A stretch of DNA of 64,000 nucleotides from JAMXLO01 sp963818775 (GCA_963818775.1 CAWFUF010000011.1:868001-932000), one strand, 5' to 3'. Shown: positions 8,167 through 18,083, counted from the stretch's first letter. The notes: generated from the letters alone by a model not told the origin. Program-made: numbers and translations.

Positions 8167-9846
8167 TCAAGGTTGTTTCGCCTCGTACCTCCGCCACGCG
8201 CTCATCTGGATCGCCGATGTGTGGCAGTGCACCACCACGGGCTTGGTCTTCACAGCGAAGGCGCGCGCGATGCCGTCGGCCACCTGCGATTCGTCGCGTA
8301 TCGTGATTCCCTCCGCGCCAAACGAACGTCCCCATGCGGCAAAGTCAGGATTGGTCAGCTTCATCAATTCCTGGAACGGCCGCCCGGGGTACCGCACGTG
8401 ATGATGCATGCCGATCGTGCCATACATCCGGTTGTCCGAGATCACGATGATCGGTGCGCCGCCATACTGGGCCGCGGTGGCGATCTCGTTGCCAGCCATC
8501 AGCGCGCCGCCGTCGCCCATGAACGCCACCACCTGCTTGCCTGGCCGGCGCAGCGTGGCGGCTACCGCCATCGGCATGCCGGAGCCCATCGCGCCCACCA
8601 CCGATGACAGGAAGATCTGTCCCGGCTTGAAGCCGATATAGCGGTGGATGAAGCTGCCGAAGTTGCCGGCGTCCGAGGTCACCGTCGCATCCGGCGCCAG
8701 ATGCTTGTCCACCTCGCAAACAATGGCAGCGAAGTTGATGCCGTCGGGCGTCGGATCCCACTCCTTCGCCAGCAGCTTGCGGTGGATTGCGTGCAGCCCG
8801 CTGACCCAACCACGCCGTTTCTCCGCCCCCGCCGGTGCGCCACGCTTCAGCAGCGCCTTCACCACCTCATGGGGAGACGCGGCAATACCGAGTTCGGGCC
8901 GCCACACCCGGCCGATTTCATTCGCGTCCGGCCATATGTGCACCAGCGGCAGTTGCGGCTGCGGCGCGGCGGGGAAGGTGTAGGACTGGCTCACGCTGTC
9001 GGTCAGCCGCTCGCCGATCGCCACCATCAGGTCGGCGCGCTTCATCTCGGTGATCAGCGCAGGCGGCACGCGGATGCCCATGTAGCCGCCGTAATGCGGA
9101 TGCATCGCATCGAATAGTTGCGGACGGCGATGCGTGGGCGAGATCGGCAGCATCCAACCCTCCGCCAATCGCCGCAGATCGCCAAATACCGCCTCGTCAT
9201 ACAGAGCATCGCCGAGCAGCGCGCCGCCCACCAGAATCAGTGGCCGCTCAGACTTCGCCAGCATGTCCGCGAGGCGATCCAGGTCGTCGCTCCGTGGTCC
9301 CGACAGCACGCGCGGACGGGGCTGATCGACCTCAACGTCGGTGGTCGCGTCGAACAGGTCCTCTGGCAGGATGACCGCAACCGGGCCGGGCGTGCCGCTC
9401 TCGGCCAGATGGAACGCACGCGCGATCGCCTCGGAGGCCTGCTCGGGCTCGATCACCTCGATCACCGACTTGGTCACGTCCGACAACAGCCGCGCGTAGT
9501 TCTGCTCCTGCAGCGCCATTCGGCCGAAATCCTTGCGCTCAACCTGACCGACCAGCATCACCATCGGTGTCGCGTCGTGATAAGCGGAATGCAACGACAC
9601 CATAGCGTTCGACAGGCCCGGCCCCCGCGACACGATGCAGCAGCCGGCGCGGTTGCGCAGACGGCCGTCGGCCACGGCCATGTAGCCAGCGCCACCCTCG
9701 TGCCGGCACACGATCAGGCGCAGCGAGTTCATGTCGGTCAGTGCATTAATTAGCCCGACATAGCTCTCGCCGGGCACGCAGAAGATCTGATCGACGTCGT
9801 GCGCCTCCAGGCTCTCGGCAAGCAGGCGGGCAACGGAACGAGTCAT
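8167..9846 (-). CDS. Thiamine-diphosphate enzyme, acetolactate-synthase-like
   Basis: ThDP-dependent decarboxylase/carboligase of the IlvB/benzoylformate-decarboxylase superfamily, 559 residues. The N-terminal Pyr domain holds the catalytic Glu at about position 50 in CRHEGGAGYMA. The central domain follows, and the C-terminal PP domain carries the Mg/ThDP motif MGDGGALMAGNEIATAAQ ending in DN. The ATG at 9844-9846 is chosen because AGGAG sits 11 bases upstream; an in-frame TTG three codons earlier is too close to that site. There is no regulatory subunit gene nearby, so it is probably not the biosynthetic acetolactate synthase. Substrate unknown. Confidence 0.88.
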   Translation of the reverse strand: MTRSVARLLAESLEAHDVDQIFCVPGESYVGLINALTDMNSLRLIVCRHEGGAGYMAVADGRLRNRAGCCIVSRGPGLSNAMVSLHSAYHDATPMVMLVGQVERKDFGRMALQEQNYARLLSDVTKSVIEVIEPEQASEAIARAFHLAESGTPGPVAVILPEDLFDATTDVEVDQPRPRVLSGPRSDDLDRLADMLAKSERPLILVGGALLGDALYDEAVFGDLRRLAEGWMLPISPTHRRPQLFDAMHPHYGGYMGIRVPPALITEMKRADLMVAIGERLTDSVSQSYTFPAAPQPQLPLVHIWPDANEIGRVWRPELGIAASPHEVVKALLKRGAPAGAEKRRGWVSGLHAIHRKLLAKEWDPTPDGINFAAIVCEVDKHLAPDATVTSDAGNFGSFIHRYIGFKPGQIFLSSVVGAMGSGMPMAVAATLRRPGKQVVAFMGDGGALMAGNEIATAAQYGGAPIIVISDNRMYGTIGMHHHVRYPGRPFQELMKLTNPDFAAWGRSFGAEGITIRDESQVADGIARAFAVKTKPVVVHCHTSAIQMSAWRRYEAKQP

Positions 9847-9869
9847 GATGATCAAGTCTCCTGATGGTC

Positions 9870-10340
9870 TCAGCGCGCCGAACAGCGCACGAGCGGGTAG
9901 GGGAAATCGGTGCAGCCGGGGAAGGTGATCTCATTCTCTCCGTGGCGCTGCACGCGCAGGTAATCGGGACTCGAGCAGCCGAAGCCGACATCGTTGGGGG
10001 CGCTACTGGGTGACAGGTTGAACGGGCCGGCGGGGGCCTCCGCCACCGGGCGGGTAAAGCGGAACTCTGCCCCGTCCGCCGTTACCCGCGCGGTTTCCAC
10101 CAGGCGCTGAGCGTAAAGCTGATCGGTGATCACAGCTCGCATCACGATATCGCGGGTGAAGATCACCACTGGCAGCGCGAGGCACTCCTGGGCGCTGAGC
10201 GCGCTGGGGGGCGGGAACAGCCCGCCGGTCCAGGCGCCGAATAGCCAGGCATGCGGCGGCAGGTTGGCTTGCGCGCGAGCCGGCGCGATGTGCAGCGTCG
10301 CCAGGGCCAAGGTCACGATCAGACAGGCAATGCGGCGCAT
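9870..10340 (-). CDS. Small secreted protein of unknown function
   Basis: A 156-residue protein with a clear Sec signal peptide (MRRIACLIVTLALATLHIAPARAQ) starting at the ATG 10338-10340, preceded by GAGGA. The mature part has conserved-looking hydrophobic and Cys residues (four Cys: QECLAL, FGCSSPDY, PGCTDF, VRCSAR), which could form two periplasmic disulfides. I do not recognise a domain. It sits 23 bases upstream of the ThDP enzyme on the same strand and could share its transcript. A longer open frame upstream is arginine-rich and overlaps the divergent DedA-like gene, so it was not used. Confidence 0.65.
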   Translation of the reverse strand: MRRIACLIVTLALATLHIAPARAQANLPPHAWLFGAWTGGLFPPPSALSAQECLALPVVIFTRDIVMRAVITDQLYAQRLVETARVTADGAEFRFTRPVAEAPAGPFNLSPSSAPNDVGFGCSSPDYLRVQRHGENEITFPGCTDFPYPLVRCSAR

Positions 10341-10424
10341 GCAGGATCCTCGGATGGTTGCGCCGGCACGATAGGGCGGGTGGGAATCAGTGACCAGTGG
10401 CCCGGGTCGGTGGTAGGAGACGGC

Positions 10425-11003
10425 ATGCTGCATCGCCTGTACATGCGCACCCTCGCGCTGGCCGCCTCGCCGCGCGCGCTCTGGTGGCTCGCCGCCGTGG
10501 CGTTTGCCGAGAGCAGCTTCTTTCCGATCCCGCCGGACGCCCTGCTGATTCCGATGGCGCTGGCGCGGCCGGACCGCGCCTGGCGCTTCGCCGCGGTCTG
10601 CACCGTGGCAAGCGTCGTCGGCGGTGCGCTCGGTTATCTGATCGGCTACGCGGTTTTCGACCAACTCGCACGACCGCTCATCGACTTCTACGGCTACAGC
10701 GACCGGTTCGCGGCTTTTCAGGACCTGTACGCTCGCTACGGGCTGTGGGTGATCCTGATCAAGGGGCTGACGCCGATACCCTACAAGATCGTTACCATCG
10801 CGTCGGGCGCGGCCAAATTCAACTTCACGGTGTTCATGTTGGCCAGTGCTGCCACGCGGGGCGCCCGTTTCTTCATCGTCGCCGCATTGTTGCGCTTCTT
10901 CGGCACTCCGATGCGCGACTTCATCGAGCGGCGGCTGACGCTTGTCACCAGCCTGTTCGCAGCCGGACTCGTCGGCGGCTTCCTGGCGCTGAAGCTGCTT
11001 TAA
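10425..11003 (+). CDS. YqaA/DedA-family inner-membrane protein
   Basis: Integral membrane protein of 192 residues in the DedA/SNARE-associated (VTT) superfamily, YqaA branch. These are linked to phospholipid flipping and membrane homeostasis. The family hallmarks are the re-entrant segment AFAESSFFPIPPDALLIPMAL near residues 26-46 and the second one GLTPIPYKIVTIASG. Hydrophobic helices cover about 65-80, 135-155 and 172-190. The ATG at 10425 follows TAGGAGA; upstream in-frame sequence is non-coding in character. It is divergent from the small secreted protein (84-base gap) and 82 bases before opgD. Confidence 0.9.
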   Translation: MLHRLYMRTLALAASPRALWWLAAVAFAESSFFPIPPDALLIPMALARPDRAWRFAAVCTVASVVGGALGYLIGYAVFDQLARPLIDFYGYSDRFAAFQDLYARYGLWVILIKGLTPIPYKIVTIASGAAKFNFTVFMLASAATRGARFFIVAALLRFFGTPMRDFIERRLTLVTSLFAAGLVGGFLALKLL

Positions 11004-11085
11004 CGTTTCAACTCAGCTTGAATGGCATGATCTCGCCCCAATCCGCCGGTGAAACCGGCCGCCATTCCGGTTCAGGGGAGACGTG

Positions 11086-12591
11086 ATGCACCGCCGCGAT
11101 ATTCTGCTGCAGGGTGCGCTTCTGCCGATCATCGCTGCGCTGGCGGGTGGCGCGCGGGCACAGGAGGCAATGCCCTTCGACAATGCGACCGTGCGCAATC
11201 TGGCGCGGGATTTGGCGCAGCACCCGTGGCAGGCGCCGGACGCCTCGCTGCCCGACGAGTTGAAAAACCTTGACTATCAGCAGTATCGCTCGATCCGCTT
11301 CGATACAGGCCACGCCCTGTGGCGCGGCCAGAAGCTGCGTTTCACCGCCGAGTTCTTCCACCGCGGCTACCTCTACAAGGAGGCGGTCAGGATCTACCAG
11401 GTTGCTGATGGCCGCGCGGAGCTGATCCGCTATAGCCCGGACCTGTTCACCTTCGACAAGGTGAAGCCGCCCTCTGGCGACATTGGCTTCGCGGGCTTTC
11501 GTCTTCACTATCCCCTCAACCGCCCGAACTACTTCGACGAGATCTGCGCCTTCCTCGGCGCCAGCTACTTTCGTGCGGTGGCAAAGGGCCAGGGCTACGG
11601 CCTGTCGGCACGCGGCCTCGCGATCAAGACTGCAGATCCCGCAGGGGAGGAGTTCCCGCGGTTCACCACATTTTGGTTGGAGCGTCCAGGCAAGGGCAGC
11701 GATGCGATCGTGGTGCGTGCGCTGCTGGACAGTCAGAGCGCCGCGGCGGCGTTCAGCTTCACCATCCGGCCAGGCCAGCAGACCATCTTCGACACCGAGA
11801 TGGCGCTGTATCCGCGTACTGACCTCGCCACCGTGGGCATCGCACCACTTACCTCGATGTTCCTGTTCGATACCAACGATCGCACACGGATCGATGACTA
11901 TCGCGAGGCGGTGCACGATTCGAATGGACTGCTGCTGTGGACCGGGAAGGGAGAGCGGGTCTGGCGTCCGCTGGCCAATCCGCGGGAACTACAGATCAGC
12001 GCCTTCACCGACAGAGGCCCGCGTGGCTTCGGGCTGATGCAGCGTGGCCGGACGTTGAGCGATTACCAGGACCTCGAGGCGCACTACGAGAACCGTCCTT
12101 CGCTGTGGGTCGAGCCAATCGGCGATTGGGGTGACGGCATCGTGGAGCTGGTCGAAATTCCCACTGATCGCGAGGTCAACGACAACATCGTCGCGTTCTG
12201 GCGGCCGCGCGATCCGATGAAGGCGAAAGGTGAATACATTCTCAATTACCGGCTGCATTGGTGCTGGTCGGTGCCGACCGCGACGACGGTGGCCGAGGTG
12301 ATCGGGACGCGCTCCGGCCTGGCGGGAGATCAGAAGAACCGGCTGTTCATCATCGACTTTGCCGGCGGCGCATTGAAGGGTCGCCGTGCGGCTGCGCCGC
12401 CGACGATTGATATCGGCGCCAGCAAGGGCAAGATCGAGAATCCGGTCGCGGAACAGAATCCGACGACCGGCGGTTGGCGACTCAGTTTTCAGCTCGACCA
12501 GGGGAGTGAGAAGCTGGTCGAGATGCACGCGCGTCTGATGGACGGCGAAACGCCGCTGACCGAGACCTGGATTTACCGATGGACAACCTGA
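11086..12591 (+). CDS. opgD: Periplasmic glucan biosynthesis protein OpgD/MdoD
   Basis: Periplasmic protein of about 501 residues (OpgG/OpgD family) that acts on the linear beta-1,2-glucan backbone of osmoregulated periplasmic glucans. The N-terminus HRRDILLQGALLPIIAALAGGARAQ looks like a twin-arginine signal, the known export route for OpgD. Characteristic segments are RSIRFDTGHALWRGQ, LNRPNYFDEICAFLGASYFRAV and GDWGDGIVELVEIPT with NDNIVAFWRP. I prefer the ATG at 11086 over the GTG three bases earlier because AGGGGAG then sits at better spacing. Its last 13 bases overlap opgH, so the pair is co-translated. Confidence 0.95.
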   Translation: MHRRDILLQGALLPIIAALAGGARAQEAMPFDNATVRNLARDLAQHPWQAPDASLPDELKNLDYQQYRSIRFDTGHALWRGQKLRFTAEFFHRGYLYKEAVRIYQVADGRAELIRYSPDLFTFDKVKPPSGDIGFAGFRLHYPLNRPNYFDEICAFLGASYFRAVAKGQGYGLSARGLAIKTADPAGEEFPRFTTFWLERPGKGSDAIVVRALLDSQSAAAAFSFTIRPGQQTIFDTEMALYPRTDLATVGIAPLTSMFLFDTNDRTRIDDYREAVHDSNGLLLWTGKGERVWRPLANPRELQISAFTDRGPRGFGLMQRGRTLSDYQDLEAHYENRPSLWVEPIGDWGDGIVELVEIPTDREVNDNIVAFWRPRDPMKAKGEYILNYRLHWCWSVPTATTVAEVIGTRSGLAGDQKNRLFIIDFAGGALKGRRAAAPPTIDIGASKGKIENPVAEQNPTTGGWRLSFQLDQGSEKLVEMHARLMDGETPLTETWIYRWTT

Positions 12592-14726
12592 CGGCAGCTT
12601 CATTTCGCGCGCTGCCCGATGAGGCGCCGCTCGCCATGCCGACCCAGTCGCTGCGCACGATGCCCCCGCGCGTGCCGCGGCCGGCGAGTTCGCCGCGTGC
12701 CATGTGGCTGCGGCGGTTCCTGGTGATCGGCGGCGCCGTCGTGCTGACCATCGCCGGCGCGCACGAGATGTATCTGGTCTTTGCGGTGAACGGCGTGACG
12801 ACTCTGGCGGTCTTCATGATGGCGCTGTTCCTCGCTTTGTTCGCCTGGATCGCGCTGTCGTTCACCAGCGGGCTTGCCGGCTTCTGCTCGCAGCTTGCGG
12901 GGGGCGGCTGTCGGCTGGAGACGGGTTCCAATGCGCCGGTGCCGCATCTGGCATCCCGTACCGCGTTGCTGATGCCGACCTACAACGAGCAGCCTGCGCG
13001 TATCATGGCGGGGCTGCAGGCGATCTGGGAGTCGCTGCGCGAAACCGGTGCCGTCGATGCGTTCGACCTGTTCATCCTCAGCGACACCACCAATGCTGAG
13101 ATCTGGATCGCCGAGGAGGCAGGCTTCCTGGCGTTGCGTGAAAACACCGGGGCACATACGCGTATATTTTACCGCCGGCGTCCGAAAAATGTTGCGCGCA
13201 AGTCAGGCAATATCGCGGAGTGGGTGACGCGCTTCGGGGGCGCATACGCGCAGTTCCTGATCCTCGATGCGGACAGTCTGATGAACGGCGAGACGCTGGT
13301 GCGCCTCGCTGGTGCGATGGAGCGGCATCCCGATGTCGGCCTGATCCAGACATTGCCGATCATCATCGGTGCGACGACCTTATTTGCCCGCGTACAGCAG
13401 TTTGCTGGGCGCGTCTATGGACCGCTGATCGCGCACGGCATCGCGTGGTGGCATGGCTCCGAAGGTAACTACTGGGGCCACAATGCGATCATCCGCACGC
13501 GTGCCTTCGCCGAGTGTGCGGGGCTTCCCGAACTCACTGGCCGCAAGCCGTTCGGCGGGCCGATCATGAGTCACGATTTCGTCGAGGCCGCCCTGATGCG
13601 CCGCGGCGGATGGGCGGTGCACATGGTGCCTGGCGTGCGCGGCAGCTACGAGGAGGTGCCCCCGACACTGACCGATCTGGCCGTGCGCGACCGGCGCTGG
13701 TGCCAGGGCAATCTGCAGCACATGGCGGTGCTGCCGACGCGCGGGCTCGCCGCGATTAGCCGGCTGCATCTGCTGACCGGTGTCGGTTCCTACATAACTG
13801 CGCCGCTGTGGCTGCTGTTCATCCTCACCGGCATCCTGATCGCGGTGCAGGCGCGTTTCGTGCTGCCGGATTACTTTCCGCAAGGCAAGTCGCTGTTTCC
13901 GCAATGGCCGGTGGTCGATCCGGTGCGCGCGATGTGGATGTTCGTTGGCACAATGGGCTTGCTGCTCGTGCCTAAGCTGCTGGGCTGCATTGTGATACTG
14001 CTGCATGGTCGCGAGCGCCGCGGCTTCGGCGCCGCGCGTCTGCTGGCTGGCATCCTGTTCGAGACGCTGATCGCCGGATTGATTGCGCCGGTTGTGATGC
14101 TCACCCAGACGATTGACGTGGCGGCGATCCTGGTCGGGCGCGATTCAGGATGGGTCGCGCAACGGCGTGGGGACGGCGCCATTCCGGCACGGGAGACGCG
14201 GCGGCTTTATCGGCGGCACACCGTGCTCGGTTTGCTGCTTGGCGGAGTGGCCTGGGCGGTCTCGCTCTCGCTGGCATTGTGGATGCTGCCGGTCGTGCTC
14301 GGGCTTGCACTGGCGATCCCTTTGGCGTTGGTCACGGGGCGGCGTTGGGCGGGGGGCCTGTTGCGCACGCCAGAGGACGTGACACCGCCCGGCGTGGTGT
14401 CACGCGCCGCGACGCTGCAGCGCGAGTGGACAGCCCGAACGAACGTCGACGTCTCGTGTCTCCTGCGTGATCGTTCGCTGCTCGAGGCGCACAAGGCGAT
14501 GCTGCCGCCTCCGCGCCGACCGCGCCTCGATCCGATCGACGTCACGCTACTGTCGGCACGCACCAAGATCGACGAAGCGGAGACGTTGACTGCTGCGCTG
14601 GCGGGGTTGGCCATGACCGAACTGGCCGCGGCGTTGGGCGATGCCGTCGCGCTCGAACGGTTGGCCGCGCTGGCGTCGTCGACGGATCGTCGTGCCGCGA
14701 CTGTGCCCACGACGACTGACGGATAG
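12579..14726 (+). CDS. opgH: Glucans biosynthesis glucosyltransferase OpgH/MdoH
   Basis: Inner-membrane family-2 glucosyltransferase that polymerises the beta-1,2-glucan backbone from UDP-glucose and passes it to the periplasm. It is 715 residues, somewhat shorter than E. coli OpgH because the cytoplasmic N-terminus is reduced. Two helices lie near 45-65 and 68-95. The GT2 core has MPTYNE, LILDADS (DxD) and the processive motif RDRRWCQGNLQH. Several further membrane segments follow, e.g. LLFILTGILIAV. It starts inside the last codons of opgD. Together they are the minimal gene pair for periplasmic glucan. Confidence 0.96.
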   Translation: MDNLTAASFRALPDEAPLAMPTQSLRTMPPRVPRPASSPRAMWLRRFLVIGGAVVLTIAGAHEMYLVFAVNGVTTLAVFMMALFLALFAWIALSFTSGLAGFCSQLAGGGCRLETGSNAPVPHLASRTALLMPTYNEQPARIMAGLQAIWESLRETGAVDAFDLFILSDTTNAEIWIAEEAGFLALRENTGAHTRIFYRRRPKNVARKSGNIAEWVTRFGGAYAQFLILDADSLMNGETLVRLAGAMERHPDVGLIQTLPIIIGATTLFARVQQFAGRVYGPLIAHGIAWWHGSEGNYWGHNAIIRTRAFAECAGLPELTGRKPFGGPIMSHDFVEAALMRRGGWAVHMVPGVRGSYEEVPPTLTDLAVRDRRWCQGNLQHMAVLPTRGLAAISRLHLLTGVGSYITAPLWLLFILTGILIAVQARFVLPDYFPQGKSLFPQWPVVDPVRAMWMFVGTMGLLLVPKLLGCIVILLHGRERRGFGAARLLAGILFETLIAGLIAPVVMLTQTIDVAAILVGRDSGWVAQRRGDGAIPARETRRLYRRHTVLGLLLGGVAWAVSLSLALWMLPVVLGLALAIPLALVTGRRWAGGLLRTPEDVTPPGVVSRAATLQREWTARTNVDVSCLLRDRSLLEAHKAMLPPPRRPRLDPIDVTLLSARTKIDEAETLTAALAGLAMTELAAALGDAVALERLAALASSTDRRAATVPTTTDG

Positions 14727-14786
14727 AGGGTTCTACCGCGCCTCGATCCGCGATGACCGAGTGTTCAGGTTCGGCCCGGTGCACTC

Positions 14787-15338
14787 TCAGGAAAACAGGA
14801 ATACGGCAGCAGCAACCGCACAGGTCCAGTGATTGTCCGGGCCGCACTCAGCCACGGCGGTGATGGACGTGCTGTCGATGATCACGCTGCTATGCTCGTA
14901 TATCTGCTTGCGATCGTTCCACGCGGCGTCGGGGTCGAAATCCAGACCCAGTGTCGACGCCAGCATGGTAGCGGCGAGATCCTCCGCCTGTTCACCGCTC
15001 GCCGCTGCGGTCATGCCGTATCCGTGCAGTTCTGAGATATAGCCGTACATTTCCGGATCTGCCGGCCTGGCAAGGCCGAGGCTGGCGTAGATGCGGCGCC
15101 CGAATTCATTGGTCTCCGATCTGGCCAGGACGCAGAAGGTGATATCCCCGGGCTTGAGTATTTCGACCCCTGCTTCGCGGCTGATAACCTCGCAGTGGGG
15201 CGGAAGAATGGACGATACATAGACCAGGTTCTGCTGCTCGATGTCCGCGTCACGTAAGGCGAACTCGAAGGCCGTAAGGGCGTGACGATGGACCCCGATA
15301 CCCTTGGTCAAGAACATGCGTGTCGGACTTGGGAACAT
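14787..15338 (-). CDS. Pyruvoyl-dependent arginine decarboxylase (PvlArgDC)
   Basis: Converts arginine to agmatine with a pyruvoyl group formed by self-cleavage of the proenzyme. The 183-residue length matches the archaeal/chlamydial enzymes. The cleavage motif NLVYVSSILPPHCE places the scissile bond between Ser42 and Ser43. The beta-subunit end shows EFGRRIYASLGLA and ELHGYGMTAAASGEQAEDLA, as in the Methanocaldococcus enzyme family. The start at 15336-15338 follows AAGGA. It is 40 bases downstream of the alpha-glucan phosphorylase gene on the same strand and probably shares its transcript. The family is uncommon in Proteobacteria. Confidence 0.88.
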   Translation of the reverse strand: MFPSPTRMFLTKGIGVHRHALTAFEFALRDADIEQQNLVYVSSILPPHCEVISREAGVEILKPGDITFCVLARSETNEFGRRIYASLGLARPADPEMYGYISELHGYGMTAAASGEQAEDLAATMLASTLGLDFDPDAAWNDRKQIYEHSSVIIDSTSITAVAECGPDNHWTCAVAAAVFLFS

Positions 15339-15378
15339 TTCGCCATTCCTTCATATGCTCGTCTGCTCGGTCCGCCGA

Positions 15379-17922
15379 TCACCGTTGCCACAGAATCCGC
15401 GTATCTTCCAACGGGATCGCAACGCCGGCGCAGCACGGTACCAGGCGCGGCGTATAGTCCGTTGGTGGACGCGTTGTGGATACTGTCGCGGTGTAAACGT
15501 AGCCGCCCTCGGCGCCGGTCAATTGGCGAACACGCCGCATCTCCTGCAGAGCAGGCTTTCCGCCTCTGGAGCCGTTGGCGTAGAGCTCTACGCACACCGC
15601 ACCCGGATCGATTTCGCCGAGGTGCAACTCGACTTCAAATACATGCCGGTCGCCAGAGGTCTCGACCTTCAGTACGCCGAAGTGTATCGGGTCCCAGTTT
15701 TGGTCGAGCGAACGTTGCCAGTCGGTTATTGCCGCGCCGATCTTGCCCTTGGCGGCAGCCCGCTGAAGGTAGGCCGTCGCCCTAGGCAGGTAGTATCGCT
15801 CGGTGTATTCGCCCACCGTGCGGTTGGTGGAAAACCGCGGTGTCAATCGCGCCATGCTCTCCCGCATGCGGGTTATCCAGGCGTTGGGAATGCCTTGTTC
15901 ATCGCGGGTGTAGAACTCTGGGACCACCTCGCGTTCGAGCAGACCATAGAGCGCCTCGGCGTCGGATGCGTCTCCACCGGTGGCGTCGTCATGTTCGAGG
16001 CCATCGCCCAATGCCCAACCAACGTCCGGCGAATAGGCTTCGGCCCACCAACCGTCCAATTCAGACAGGTTGATTCCGCCATTGACCAATACCTTCATGC
16101 CGCTCGTTCCGCATGCTTCCCACGGGCGTCGCGGCGTGTTGAGCCAGACATCCACTCCCTGCACCAACTGCTCGGTCAACTGCATGTCGTAGTCGCTGAG
16201 GAACACCACGTGCGGGCGCGCCTCGGGGCGACGGACGAACTGCATCCATTCGCCAATCATGGCCTGCCCCGCCTGGTCCGCCGGATGGGCCTTGCCGGCG
16301 ATGATGAGCTGCACCGGGTGCCGAGGATCGGTCAACAGGCGCAGCAGTCGCTCCGGATCGTGCAGCAGCAGGTTGGGTCTCTTGTAAGTGGCAAACCGCC
16401 TGGCGAAACCCAGCGTCAAAGCATTGCTGTCAAACAGAAGCCGCACATCAACCACTTCAGGCGACGCGCCGTAGGCAGCCACCTGTCGCGACAATCGTTC
16501 GCGAGCATATTCTACGAGAGATTTGCGGGCCTCCGAACGAAATTGCCAAAGACTGGCGTCGGGCATGCTGCGAATGTCGTGCTCGAGCATCTCCGCGCTG
16601 CCTAGCCAGCGCTCCTTGCCACAGGCTGCCGTCCAGAAATCGTCGGCCGCCGCTGAATCCCAGCTCGGCATGTGGACGCCGTTCGTCACATGCTCGACCG
16701 GCACTTCATCCACCGGCCAGCGTGGAAAGAGCGGCTCAAAGAGTTGCCGGCTCACCTCGCCATGCAGGCGGCTCACGCCATTCACTGCTCCACTGCCGCG
16801 GATCGCCAAGTACGCAATGTTGAACGCCTCCGATGCGTCGTCGGGGTTCTGACGGCCCAGAGCAAGCAGATCGTGGCAGGATATCCCGAGCTGCGTTTGC
16901 GCATAGCCCGCGAGGTATTGCTCGATGAGGGCCGGTGGAAAACGGTCGAAGCCGGCAGCTACCGCCGTGTGGGTGGTGAACAGGTTGCCCGCCCGGGTAG
17001 CGGCCAACGCGACCTCGAAATTGTGCCCGGTTTCCTCCATGAAGCTTCGCGCGCGTTCCAGCACCGCGAACGCCGCGTGTCCCTCGTTCAAATGACAGAC
17101 TTCGGGCTCAATCCCGAGCGCCGCGAGCAATCGCCACCCGCCGATCCCCAGCAGCAGTTCCTGCTTGAGGCGCAACTCCGGCCCGCCGCCGTACAGCTCA
17201 CTGGTGATGCCGCGATGTAGCGGGTAATTCGCTGCGTCGTTGGTGTCCAGCAGATAGAGTTTCACTCTGCCGACCTGGACCTGCCAGGCACGCAGCCAGA
17301 GCGGGTAACCTGGCAGCGCGATTTCCAACCGCAACCACTCGCCATTCGGTTTACGCAATGGTGTAATCGGCAGTTGTCCTGGATCGTTATACGGGAACAG
17401 CGCCTGTTGCTTGCCCTCCTTGTCGATCACCTGGCGGAAATAGCCTTGCTGGTAGAGCAGCCCGACGCCGACCACCGGCACACCCAGATCGCTGGCGGCC
17501 TTGAGTTGGTCGCCCGCCACGTTGCCAAGTCCGCCCGAGTAGATCGGCAACGCCTCGCTCAACATGAATTCCAAACTGAAATACGCCACACAGCGCAGCG
17601 GAGATTGTGGATAGGTCTGTTGAAACCATGCGGGCGCCTCCGCAGCGTCCCGCCTGGCTCTCACCAGATCATCGACCTTCGTGCGAAAGGCGGGATCTGC
17701 CAGCGCAGACTGGAGTTTCTCTCTCGAGACCGTCTGCAGGATGACCCAGGGGTTGCTCGTGATATCCCACAGCACGGGATCCAGCCGCCGCCATACCTGG
17801 TCGGTGGCATGATTCCATGCAGAGCGCATATCCAGGGCAAGCTCGGTCAGCGAATCGAAACCTGCGACGTCTTTGGATACGACGTACTCCTTGGGATGGC
17901 TGCCCCCGTATGGCTCGCTCAT
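15379..17922 (-). CDS. glgP: Alpha-glucan phosphorylase
   Basis: PLP-dependent phosphorolysis of glycogen or maltodextrin to glucose 1-phosphate. It is 847 residues and belongs to the GT35 branch with an N-terminal DUF3417 region (TELALDMRSAWNHATDQVWRRLDP). The active-site segments are YFSLEFMLSEALPIYSGGLGNVAGD, the central HLNEGHAAFAVLE, and the PLP lysine at about 610 in EACGTSGMK followed by GGINLSELDGWW. The extra C-terminal domain of about 100 residues resembles that of other long family members. It works with the 4-alpha-glucanotransferase at 52-54 kb. The start ATG at 17922 follows a GGAGA site. Confidence 0.95.
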   Translation of the reverse strand: MSEPYGGSHPKEYVVSKDVAGFDSLTELALDMRSAWNHATDQVWRRLDPVLWDITSNPWVILQTVSREKLQSALADPAFRTKVDDLVRARRDAAEAPAWFQQTYPQSPLRCVAYFSLEFMLSEALPIYSGGLGNVAGDQLKAASDLGVPVVGVGLLYQQGYFRQVIDKEGKQQALFPYNDPGQLPITPLRKPNGEWLRLEIALPGYPLWLRAWQVQVGRVKLYLLDTNDAANYPLHRGITSELYGGGPELRLKQELLLGIGGWRLLAALGIEPEVCHLNEGHAAFAVLERARSFMEETGHNFEVALAATRAGNLFTTHTAVAAGFDRFPPALIEQYLAGYAQTQLGISCHDLLALGRQNPDDASEAFNIAYLAIRGSGAVNGVSRLHGEVSRQLFEPLFPRWPVDEVPVEHVTNGVHMPSWDSAAADDFWTAACGKERWLGSAEMLEHDIRSMPDASLWQFRSEARKSLVEYARERLSRQVAAYGASPEVVDVRLLFDSNALTLGFARRFATYKRPNLLLHDPERLLRLLTDPRHPVQLIIAGKAHPADQAGQAMIGEWMQFVRRPEARPHVVFLSDYDMQLTEQLVQGVDVWLNTPRRPWEACGTSGMKVLVNGGINLSELDGWWAEAYSPDVGWALGDGLEHDDATGGDASDAEALYGLLEREVVPEFYTRDEQGIPNAWITRMRESMARLTPRFSTNRTVGEYTERYYLPRATAYLQRAAAKGKIGAAITDWQRSLDQNWDPIHFGVLKVETSGDRHVFEVELHLGEIDPGAVCVELYANGSRGGKPALQEMRRVRQLTGAEGGYVYTATVSTTRPPTDYTPRLVPCCAGVAIPLEDTRILWQR

Positions 17923-18083
17923 AGCGTCTCCTTCAAATGTGTCCAGGGCGCAAGTTCCGGCCGGCGCATGGGATCACCCAGCGTAGCACCGGCACGGTCC
18001 GGGCTTTCGTAAGCCTCCATGAACTTTTCGGACGGATCGCTCGAGAAAATTGGCAAGCCGCCTGCGGCCACAGGCCGCGAGGC

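Noticed and set aside
8167..9846. Biosynthetic acetolactate synthase large subunit (ilvB)
   Set aside because: No ilvN small-subunit gene is adjacent, and the context is a hydrolase and an unknown secreted protein; only the superfamily is supported.
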